From NCBI RefSeq assembly GCF_049994355.1, contig NZ_CP188257.1, positions 3,472,001-3,536,000 of the forward strand: a stretch of 64,000 nucleotides of DNA. The letters run 5' to 3'. Origin of the DNA: Angustibacter sp049994355 (GTDB taxonomy: Bacteria > Actinomycetota > Actinomycetes > Actinomycetales > Angustibacteraceae). Every line of letters starts with the position of its first letter. Position 1 is the stretch's first letter. The notes under the pieces are model-generated. The model made no database searches. It was not told the origin of the DNA and saw only the letters and a list, made by a program, of their open reading frames with translations. A program made the position numbers and the translations under genes. Positions 16,778 through 23,355 of the stretch are shown here, one piece after another.

Positions 16778-17527
16778 TCAGGCAGCCGGGACGGACCGGA
16801 ATCCCTTGACGGTCAGCCAGACCCCCAGCGAGAACTCCCACGCCGCGATCGGGAGGGCGCAGAGCGCACCCGCGCCGGACACCTGATCCCAGAGACCGAA
16901 GATGGTCGCGCTGGCCGACATCAGGATCAGCGGCGCACCGATCAGGCCGACGGTCGGGATGATCCGCGGGACGAGCCGTCCCTTGTACATGGCGTAGCCG
17001 AGGAAGAGACCGTTGACGCCGGCGATCACGCCGGGGCCGACCAGGAACGTCCACTGGCGCATCGCGACCAGCGCCTCACCTGTCACCCCGACCGCGTCGG
17101 CCTGGGCACCCGTGGCGCCGGCGAAGTGGCCCTGCAGCGTCACGACGGACAGCACGCACACGACGCCGACCAGGATGAGCGCTGACTCCACCACCCGGGA
17201 GGTCACGAAGCCGATGGCGGCGGTCCGGCTGATCCGGCGGGTGACCGGGTAGAGGGCGACGGCGGTGCCGATGCCGGCGGCTGCCGTGACGATCTCGAGC
17301 CAGCTGCCCCACAGCACCGGCGTGTTGCTGCCGGCAGAGCTGATGTAGCCGGTCGGGTCGTCGATGAGGTGTGCGAACAGCTTCAGCTGCGGGAACGAGG
17401 CTACGAAGGTGATCAGGTAAAGCACGCCGGCGGCGAGCGAGACTCGCCGCATGGGGTCCATCGTGCGGCGTGCGGTCGGTGACGCGGTAGGGGGCGTCGC
17501 GGGCGCGGTGTCGGTCTGCGTGGTCAT
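16778..17527 (-). CDS. DUF4386 integral membrane protein
   Basis: A 249-residue protein with a Thr/Pro-rich cytosolic N-terminus (~25 residues) and six predicted hydrophobic helices. The segment RRVSLAAGVLYLITFVASFP and the later FLGYAMYKGRLVPRIIP are typical of DUF4386 proteins. No function is known for the family. The ATG at 17527 is preceded by GAAGGAGC and forms an ATGA with the stop of the small upstream gene, so the two are translationally coupled. The pair lies downstream of a MalT-like regulator and a palindromic operator, suggesting co-regulation. Confidence 0.87.
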   Translation of the reverse strand: MTTQTDTAPATPPTASPTARRTMDPMRRVSLAAGVLYLITFVASFPQLKLFAHLIDDPTGYISSAGSNTPVLWGSWLEIVTAAAGIGTAVALYPVTRRISRTAAIGFVTSRVVESALILVGVVCVLSVVTLQGHFAGATGAQADAVGVTGEALVAMRQWTFLVGPGVIAGVNGLFLGYAMYKGRLVPRIIPTVGLIGAPLILMSASATIFGLWDQVSGAGALCALPIAAWEFSLGVWLTVKGFRSVPAA

Positions 17528-17790
17528 GTCAAGCTCCTTCGGGTCTGTGCCGGGTCGGAAGGGATCGGGGTGACCGACAGGAGCGGCACACCGATGTCGC
17601 TGAGCTTTCGCAGCAGGCCGTGCAGGGCGGACTGGTCGACGACCGTCCCTTGGATGACGGTGGTTCCGTCGTCCTCCTGGGTGAGGGTCATGCCGTCGAA
17701 CCAGTCCGTCCAGCGGGTTGCGAGGTGGCCGCTGACGCGGATCGCGTAACGCCCCGCACCGGGTTCGTGGCTCCTGGCTGCTTGGCTCAT
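17524..17790 (-). CDS. Small conserved hypothetical protein
   Basis: An 88-residue soluble protein. It reads as a compact beta-rich domain: YAIRVSGHLATRWTDWF, DGMTLTQEDDGTTVIQG, VVDQSALHGLLRKLSDIG and VPLLSVTPI. Proteins of this size and pattern are common beside LuxR/DUF4386 genes in actinobacteria, but have no assigned role. The last two segments resemble an inhibitor or sensor-type fold only loosely. It is coupled by ATGA to the DUF4386 gene. An operator-like palindrome lies 20-51 bases upstream of its start. Confidence 0.8.
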   Translation of the reverse strand: MSQAARSHEPGAGRYAIRVSGHLATRWTDWFDGMTLTQEDDGTTVIQGTVVDQSALHGLLRKLSDIGVPLLSVTPIPSDPAQTRRSLT

Positions 17791-17810
17791 GGCCAGAAGG
17801 TGTCAGCCGA

Positions 17811-17841
17811 TGTGGTGAGCGGTCATCACCACATGTGGTGA
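17811..17841. promoter_or_regulatory. Palindromic operator upstream of the DUF4386 operon
   Basis: A perfect 16-base palindrome TCACCACATGTGGTGA lies at 17826-17841, with an extra half-site TGTGGTGA at 17811-17818. It is 36-51 bases before the start at 17790 and just downstream of the MalT-like regulator gene, so it is a candidate binding site for that or another regulator. Confidence 0.55.
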
Positions 17842-17870
17842 GCTCGTGGCCGGCCGGGTGAGAACGGCGG

Positions 17871-20609
17871 TCAGCTGGGTCGTCGGCCGGGCAGCAGGTC
17901 GAGCGCCTGCGCCTGGCGGACCGCATCGCGTCGGCTGGTGACGCCGAGCTTGGTGTAGATGCTCTTGGTGTGCGTCCGCATCGTGTTCAGGGACACGGAC
18001 AGCGCGCGGGCGATGTCAGGCCCGCCCAGGTCGGTGCCGAGCAGTCGCAGCACGTCGAGCTCGCGCTCGCTCAACGGGTCCACGAGAGTGGTCGGGCCAA
18101 ACGGGCTGGGCTCGGTGCCGGCTGTCGAGGCCTGAAGTCGCCGGAGGTGGCCCCGGGCCGACGCCTGTTTCGTCAGCTTCCTCAGCAGCGCGGCCATCGG
18201 CGCCCCCTCGTCGGCGAACACGCGCACGTAGCCGGGCGGCTGGGCGAGGTCCACGCCGCGGTCCAGCGCCGCGAGCGCAGCCGAGGTTTCGCCTCGGCCG
18301 TGCTCCGCCAGGGCCAGCAGCACCAGCAGCTCGATGACCGTGCCACCGCGGCCGCCTGCCTCGGCGGCGGCCAGCAGCCGCCGAAGCAGGCGGAGGGCGT
18401 CGTCGAGCGCCGCGTCGTCCCGCTCACCGCGGTGCCGGGCGATCAGCAGCCGGACGAGCGTGACGTGCTCGTACTCCCGCAGGTACGACAGCTCGTCGTC
18501 GGCTGACAGCTGACGTTCACCGGCCCAGGCCGCGGCCTGGCCCAGCTCGCCGCGACGCAGCAGCAGTCGGGCGCGCATCGCAGGAACCGGGCGCACGTTC
18601 GGGGAGTAGTCGCCGTCGTACACCCGGTTCGCCTCGTCGAGCAGCGCGAGGGCGGCGTCCAGGTCGCCCTCCACCTCCCTCAGCCGGGCCTCGACGACCC
18701 GCCGGCGATAGGGGTTCTGCGGCAGCCCGTTGTGCTCGCCCAGCCGGTCGCTGACCGCCAGGTGCTCCGCGGCGGCCGCCACGTCGTCCTGCTCGAGCAG
18801 CACCCCCGCCAGCCCGACGTGCATGTCGGCCGTTCCCCGCAACGGCTCGCCGCCGCCGGACTCCCGGGCTGCCAGGTCGAGGGCCTGCTGGTACGTGCGG
18901 ACCGCGTCCGGCAGCCGTCCCTGGGTGCAGCAGATGTCGCCGAGCGTGATGGTGCAGCCGAGGACGTCCGCGAGAAAGCCGACGTTGCGCAGGCCGGCGA
19001 CCGACTCGGTGTAGGCCGCGTGGGCGGCGGCGAGGTCCCCGTTGGCCCAGGACGCGAGCCCGGCGAGGGCACCTGCCGAGGCCCGCACGAGGTCTCCGTG
19101 CGGCGGCGCTAGGGACAACGCCTCCCGCGCTCGGGTGACTGTGCCGGTCAGGTCCCCGTGAGCCAGCGCCAGCGCGGCCCGGTACAGCTCGACGGCGGCC
19201 GGCACGGAGCGGTACGCCTCCTGGTCGACGACGACCAGGCCGGGGGGCGGCTGCGCGAACCACGTGCCGTCGTCCGACCGCACCGAGCGCTCGATGCCTG
19301 ACAGCCGCTCGGCGACGGAGTCGAACTGCGACACCTGCGCCAGGACGCCGACGAAGGCGACGCCGAGCACCGGCCTGACCTGCACCACCTCGTCGGGCAG
19401 TACGCGCACCCACCGGGCGAGCTCGGCCTCCCGTCGGCCCTGCTGCATGGCCGGCATGGCGAGCTCCATCAGGTCCGCGGCACGGCCGACGTCACCCGCG
19501 GACAAGGCGTGGTTGATGGCCGGCGAGGTCTGCCCGGCGGCCTCGAACCAGCGGCTGGCGCGCAGGTGCAGCTCAGCCAGCCGGCTGGCGTCGTCCTCGA
19601 GCAGGTGCGCTCGAAGGACGTCTGCGAACAGGTGGTGGTACCGATACCACTGCCGCCGGTCGTCCAGCGGGACGACGAAGAGGTTGGCGCGCTCCAGCGA
19701 CTCCAGCCGTGCCCTGCCACCGGACTGTCCGGTCACGGCTTCGCACAGCGAGCCGCACAGGCGGTCGAGGATGCTCGTCGTGAGCAGGAACTCGCGCAGG
19801 TCCACGGGCTGGCGGGCCAGCACCTCCTCGGCGAGGTAGTCAACGACGTAGCGGTCGTCGCCCGCGAAGCCGGCGATGAAAGCACTGGCGTCGCCGCGGT
19901 CCTGCATCGACAGCCCCGCCAGCTGCAGGGCGGCGATCCACCCCTCGGTGCGCTCGGCCAGCATCGCGACGTCCGATCCGTTGAGCGCGAGGCCCATCGG
20001 CCCGCTCAGGTACTCGGCCGCCTCCTGCTCGGTGAAACGCAGGTCGGCAGAGCGGATCTCGACCAAGTGGCCGCGGACCCGATGACGTGCCAGCGGGAGC
20101 GGCGGGTCGGCCCGGGTGGCGATCACCAGGTGGACCTGGGCCGGCAGGTGGTCCAGCAGGAAGGCCATGCCGTCGTGGATCTCCTGAGAGTCGATGACGT
20201 GGTAGTCGTCCAGGACGAGGACCAGCTCGCCGTCGTGAGCCTGCAGCTCGTTCAGCAGCACGGTCAGCGCCGCCTCGGTCCGCGGCGGCCGAGACTGCAG
20301 GAGCGCGAGGGCGCCGGCGCCGAGGCCCTCGACCCGGGCACGCAAGGCGGTGATGACATACATCCAGAACAGGGTCGGCTCGTCGTCGCCCTGGTCCAGC
20401 GACACCCAGGCCAAACCTGGGGCGGGGGCCGGCAGGTCGGCCAGCCACTGCATGAGCAGGGTCGTCTTGCCGAAGCCGGCCGGCGCGGACACCAGGGTGA
20501 TCGCCGACGTCGCGCTCGTACCGAGTCGTCGGCCCAGCCTCGGCCGCGCCAACGTGCCCGGACGTCGTCCGGGCACGTTGGTCTTGCTGTCGAGCAGAGG
20601 ACCTACCAT
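17871..20609 (-). CDS. MalT-like LuxR-family transcriptional regulator (STAND ATPase)
   Basis: A 912-residue large ATP-binding LuxR regulator. It starts with the MalT-type N-terminus and Walker A SAPAGFGKTT at 41-50, with a Walker B LVLVLDDYHVI near 130-140. A sensor/NB-ARC-like region with TRADPPLPLARHRVRG follows, then a long TPR-like helical region (~340-800). It ends with a LuxR helix-turn-helix (LSERELDVLRLLGTDLGGPDIARALSVS, about 845-873). Such proteins are ATP-dependent activators responding to a small ligand. It follows a SnoaL-like gene and precedes the small/DUF4386 pair in the same direction, which are its likely targets. A 33-base palindrome lies inside codons 10-21. Confidence 0.93.
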   Translation of the reverse strand: MVGPLLDSKTNVPGRRPGTLARPRLGRRLGTSATSAITLVSAPAGFGKTTLLMQWLADLPAPAPGLAWVSLDQGDDEPTLFWMYVITALRARVEGLGAGALALLQSRPPRTEAALTVLLNELQAHDGELVLVLDDYHVIDSQEIHDGMAFLLDHLPAQVHLVIATRADPPLPLARHRVRGHLVEIRSADLRFTEQEAAEYLSGPMGLALNGSDVAMLAERTEGWIAALQLAGLSMQDRGDASAFIAGFAGDDRYVVDYLAEEVLARQPVDLREFLLTTSILDRLCGSLCEAVTGQSGGRARLESLERANLFVVPLDDRRQWYRYHHLFADVLRAHLLEDDASRLAELHLRASRWFEAAGQTSPAINHALSAGDVGRAADLMELAMPAMQQGRREAELARWVRVLPDEVVQVRPVLGVAFVGVLAQVSQFDSVAERLSGIERSVRSDDGTWFAQPPPGLVVVDQEAYRSVPAAVELYRAALALAHGDLTGTVTRAREALSLAPPHGDLVRASAGALAGLASWANGDLAAAHAAYTESVAGLRNVGFLADVLGCTITLGDICCTQGRLPDAVRTYQQALDLAARESGGGEPLRGTADMHVGLAGVLLEQDDVAAAAEHLAVSDRLGEHNGLPQNPYRRRVVEARLREVEGDLDAALALLDEANRVYDGDYSPNVRPVPAMRARLLLRRGELGQAAAWAGERQLSADDELSYLREYEHVTLVRLLIARHRGERDDAALDDALRLLRRLLAAAEAGGRGGTVIELLVLLALAEHGRGETSAALAALDRGVDLAQPPGYVRVFADEGAPMAALLRKLTKQASARGHLRRLQASTAGTEPSPFGPTTLVDPLSERELDVLRLLGTDLGGPDIARALSVSLNTMRTHTKSIYTKLGVTSRRDAVRQAQALDLLPGRRPS
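20549..20581. repeat. 33-base perfect palindrome inside a regulator gene
   Basis: Two perfect 16-base arms (left arm CCAACGTGCCCGGACG) flank a single T at 20565. The palindrome lies within the first 60 bases of the MalT-like gene, so it would form a strong hairpin in its mRNA just after the start codon. Confidence 0.8.
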
Positions 20610-20663
20610 CGCCGTCCAAGTCTCGCGCGCCGCACGGCACCATCCTCCCCCAGTCGCAACCTC

Positions 20664-21098
20664 TCAGGCGGTCATCAAGGTGTTGTGCGTCGAGGCGATC
20701 TGCCAGTCGCCCGCACCGTCGGGCCGGCGCACGAAGACGCTGGTCGACATTGCGTGGTGCCGGCCGGCCAGCGGACCCGACGGGGCGTCCAGCGTGCTCA
20801 TCGCGATCGACAGCACGACCCCGGGCGCGGTCTCGGTGGCACTCACCAGCTCCATCCGGTTGACGCTGCCGGCGTAGATGCTGGCGAAGATGGCGCCATG
20901 TCCCGCGCCGATCGCACGGCTTCCGACGATGTGCTCGCCGCGGATGGTGACGAAGGACGCGTCTGCTGCGTACTCGGCGCCGAACGCCGCGCCGTCGCCG
21001 TCGTTCCACGCGGCTTCGAGGCGCGCAAGCACCTCGAGCGCCACGCGCCTCGCGTCGGTCGGCAGCTCTGTCGTGGTCGTGGTCATGGTCGTGGTCAT
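20664..21098 (-). CDS. SgcJ/SnoaL-like (NTF2-fold) protein
   Basis: A 144-residue protein of the cystatin-like NTF2 fold. After a Thr-rich N-terminus come a helix (RRVALEVLARLEAAWNDGDG), the segment YAADASFVTIRGEHIVGSRAIGAGH, and a C-terminal sheet ending WQIASTHNTLM. This is the SgcJ/EcaC family pattern, whose members bind small hydrophobic or polyketide-like ligands but often lack a known reaction. The ATG at 21098 has GAAAGG upstream; a longer in-frame reading to 21134 would overlap the operator. It is the first gene of the transcript leading to the MalT-like regulator and is divergent from a TetR gene. Confidence 0.85.
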   Translation of the reverse strand: MTTTMTTTTTELPTDARRVALEVLARLEAAWNDGDGAAFGAEYAADASFVTIRGEHIVGSRAIGAGHGAIFASIYAGSVNRMELVSATETAPGVVLSIAMSTLDAPSGPLAGRHHAMSTSVFVRRPDGAGDWQIASTHNTLMTA

Positions 21099-21115
21099 GG
21101 TCGGAACCTTTCGTT

Positions 21116-21147
21116 GAGGTGTTACTCGATTCATTCGAGTGTTCCTC
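21116..21147. promoter_or_regulatory. Inverted-repeat operator between SnoaL-like and TetR genes
   Basis: ACTCGA (21124-21129) and TCGAGT (21135-21140) form an inverted repeat with five bases between, extended by imperfect outer arms starting GAGG and ending CCTC. The position in a 91-base divergent promoter region fits a TetR autoregulatory operator controlling both directions. Confidence 0.6.
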
Positions 21148-21189
21148 AGTGAATATAGAACATCTCACCGAACCTGTACAGTGGTTGCC

Positions 21190-21807
21190 GTGAGCCAATC
21201 CCGCCCGTACCGGTCCGAGCTGCGCGAGCAGCAGGCCGAGCGCACCCGCGAGCTGATCGCGACGTCGGCCCGCGAACGCTTCCTGGACAAGGGGTGGGCA
21301 GGCACGAGCGTCCGGTCGGTGGCCGAAGGGGCTGGCGTCTCCGAAGCCACGGTCTACAGCGTCTACGGCAGCAAGGCGGGTCTGGCCATCTCGTTGATCG
21401 ACGCCGCCGAGCAGCGGGCGAACGTCCAGCAGGCGATCGCCGAGCTGAAGGAGCAAGCCGGCAGCCCGCTCGAACAGCTGCGCACCTTCGTCGACTTCGA
21501 CCGGCGGCTCTTCGAGCAGGGCGGCGACGTGATCAGGATCCTGGGCGAGGGACGACGTCAGCATCCGGAGCTCGGTGTGGCGTACGACGAAGGCCGGCGA
21601 CGCGGCACCAGCCAGCGCACCGACGTCTTCTCCTCCTGGCCCGCTACCGCTTGGGCACCCGGGATGGACGCCGCCCGGGCCGTCGCGGTCTACGCGGCGC
21701 TGGTGTCACTCGAGAGCTTCGACACCGCCACTCGCGAGTACGGGTGGAGCCCGGGCGAGGTCGGGGACTGGTGGGCGTCCACCCTGGCGCAGCAGTTCCT
21801 GAAGTAG
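21190..21807 (+). CDS. TetR-family transcriptional regulator
   Basis: A 205-residue TetR regulator. The helix-turn-helix covers about residues 39-58 (TSVRSVAEGAGVSEATVYSV) after the first helix ELREQQAERTRELIATSA. The C-terminal ligand domain is all-helical and ends in the GWSPGEVGDWWASTLAQQFL segment. The GTG at 21190 gives the usual short N-terminal arm; upstream in-frame codons overlap the operator. It probably represses itself and the divergent SnoaL-like/MalT-like transcript through the inverted repeat at 21116-21147. The ligand is unknown. Confidence 0.9.
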   Translation: MSQSRPYRSELREQQAERTRELIATSARERFLDKGWAGTSVRSVAEGAGVSEATVYSVYGSKAGLAISLIDAAEQRANVQQAIAELKEQAGSPLEQLRTFVDFDRRLFEQGGDVIRILGEGRRQHPELGVAYDEGRRRGTSQRTDVFSSWPATAWAPGMDAARAVAVYAALVSLESFDTATREYGWSPGEVGDWWASTLAQQFLK

Positions 21808-21822
21808 GCGATCCCGCCCGGC

Positions 21823-22452
21823 TCACCGACGCTTCGAGGTCCCCGGGCCGAGCAGCAGCACGCTGCTCGTGGCGGCGATCCACGACTCGATCCGCTCCAG
21901 CGACCAGCCGTAGCTGTCCTGCAGCAGCATGGCGAAGCGGAAGTCCGAGACGGCCGCAAGGCTCTGCGCGGCAGTCGACACGTCGACGGAATCGTCCAGG
22001 GCGTCCAGCTCCTGGAGCAGCCCGATCACTGTCGCGGCTCCTTCGACGTGCCGGCGATGTCCCTCGGCGAGGACGACGGCGAGCTCCGGCTCAGCCGCCG
22101 CGCCGGTGACCAGCGCGTGCACGATGTCGCCGCAGTTCTCCAGGATCGAGCGGGTGATCCTGGCCGAGACCGCGACGACCTGCGCCGGGTCGCTCGCCTG
22201 GGCGGCCCCGCGCACGATGCCCGCGATGTCGGCCTCGGCGTCGACCAGGTCGTTCAGTCGCGCCACCAGCGCCTGCTTGGTGCCGATGCTGTCGTAGACC
22301 GTCTGCGCCGAGACGCCGGCCGCCTCAGCGATGTCCCGCACGCTCGTGCGTGTGTACCCGCGCTCGGCGAAGAGCCGCCGCGCGGCGTTCAGGATCTCGT
22401 CACGGGTCAGCTGGGCCTGGCGTTCCCGCAGGCTCGGTGGCTTGTCCGGCAT
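21823..22452 (-). CDS. TetR-family transcriptional regulator
   Basis: A 209-residue TetR regulator. The N-terminal domain runs LTRDEILNAARRLFAERGYTR and the recognition region is TSVRDIAEAAGVSAQTVYDS (36-55). The C-terminal domain resembles that of the neighbouring TetR in overall layout (both end with a YGW...W segment), so the two may be paralogues. The ATG at 22452 has a GAAAGAGG site; longer in-frame extensions read into the operator. It is divergent from a membrane protein gene, and a long inverted repeat between them is the obvious binding site. It converges with the other TetR gene. Confidence 0.9.
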   Translation of the reverse strand: MPDKPPSLRERQAQLTRDEILNAARRLFAERGYTRTSVRDIAEAAGVSAQTVYDSIGTKQALVARLNDLVDAEADIAGIVRGAAQASDPAQVVAVSARITRSILENCGDIVHALVTGAAAEPELAVVLAEGHRRHVEGAATVIGLLQELDALDDSVDVSTAAQSLAAVSDFRFAMLLQDSYGWSLERIESWIAATSSVLLLGPGTSKRR

Positions 22453-22499
22453 GGGCCTCTTTCTATCACTTGACATTCTGTGTGTTGGTCTTATAGTCG

Positions 22500-22534
22500 T
22501 TCCAGTTACTTGATCATACATCAACCGACTGGAA
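22500..22534. promoter_or_regulatory. Long inverted-repeat operator between TetR and membrane-protein genes
   Basis: Outer arms TTCCAGT (22500-22506) and ACTGGAA (22528-22534) and inner arms TTGAT (22510-22514) and ATCAA (22520-22524) are all perfect inverted repeats about the same centre. It lies 13 bases before the ATG at 22547 and 48 bases before the TetR start, suiting repression of both genes. Confidence 0.75.
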
Positions 22535-22546
22535 TGGAGTTCCATC

Positions 22547-23278
22547 ATGACCGTCACCACCAGCATCGCCAGTGAGTCCGACCTGACGTCGACCGTCACC
22601 CAGCGGGCCGCCGGCGACATCAGCACCCGGCTCGCGGGGATCGGCGCCCTGACGTTCGCGGGCGTCGTCTTCGCGCAGAACGTCATCCGCGGGGCCACCG
22701 CGCCCGGCAACGGTGCGAGCAGCGCCGAGCTCATCGCCCACTACGGCAATGACGGGGCGATCCCGTACGTGCTGGCCGCCACGTACGTGCTGAGCGGCGT
22801 GGGAATGGCCCTGTTCCTGGGCGGTGGGCTGCGCCTGCTGCTGGCCGGCGGCAGGCGGGCGTGGGCCGTCACCGGGTTCGTCGGCGCCGTGTCGATCATG
22901 GCGCTGTTCGCCGTGGTCGTCGGGGCCGAACAGGCACTCGGCGTGGTCGCGCACCAGACCCAGCCGGACGTCGGCGCAGTCCAAGCCGTGTCGGCCCTGC
23001 ACAACAGCGTCTTCACGGTGCTGGACTTCTCCATCGCCGTCGCACTGCTCGGCCTCGCCCGAGCCGGCGTCGCAGCCGGGATCACGCCCCGGGTGTTCCG
23101 TCGGCTGGCCCCGGTCGGCGCGGCCCTGCTCCTGGTCGGGACGCTCGCCGGCCCGTCGATCGCCGAGGGCGACGCCATGTCGCTGTTCGGCCTGACCGGC
23201 ATCGGCTTCCTGATCTGGCTGTCGTTTCTGGTCGCCACCGGCGCTCGGCTCGTCCGCTCCGGGACCACCGCTGGCTGA
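22547..23278 (+). CDS. Integral membrane protein controlled by a TetR regulator
   Basis: A 243-residue protein with a polar N-terminus of ~25 residues and six to seven hydrophobic helices (near 30-48, 72-100, 108-128, 145-168, 183-203, 212-235). It contains no recognisable transporter or enzyme motif. The number and spacing of helices resemble DUF4386-type proteins, as does the segment ALHNSVFTVLDFSIAVALLG, so it may be a distant relative of the protein at 16778-17527. A purine-rich GGAATGGAG precedes the ATG. Its promoter contains the TetR-type inverted repeat at 22500-22534. Confidence 0.8.
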   Translation: MTVTTSIASESDLTSTVTQRAAGDISTRLAGIGALTFAGVVFAQNVIRGATAPGNGASSAELIAHYGNDGAIPYVLAATYVLSGVGMALFLGGGLRLLLAGGRRAWAVTGFVGAVSIMALFAVVVGAEQALGVVAHQTQPDVGAVQAVSALHNSVFTVLDFSIAVALLGLARAGVAAGITPRVFRRLAPVGAALLLVGTLAGPSIAEGDAMSLFGLTGIGFLIWLSFLVATGARLVRSGTTAG

Positions 23279-23355
23279 CCCGGTGAGAGTCGCAGCTGGG
23301 GCACCCGAACTCGTCGTGGTGCCCCTTCTGCGACCTCTCGCCGGGTATGGGCGGG

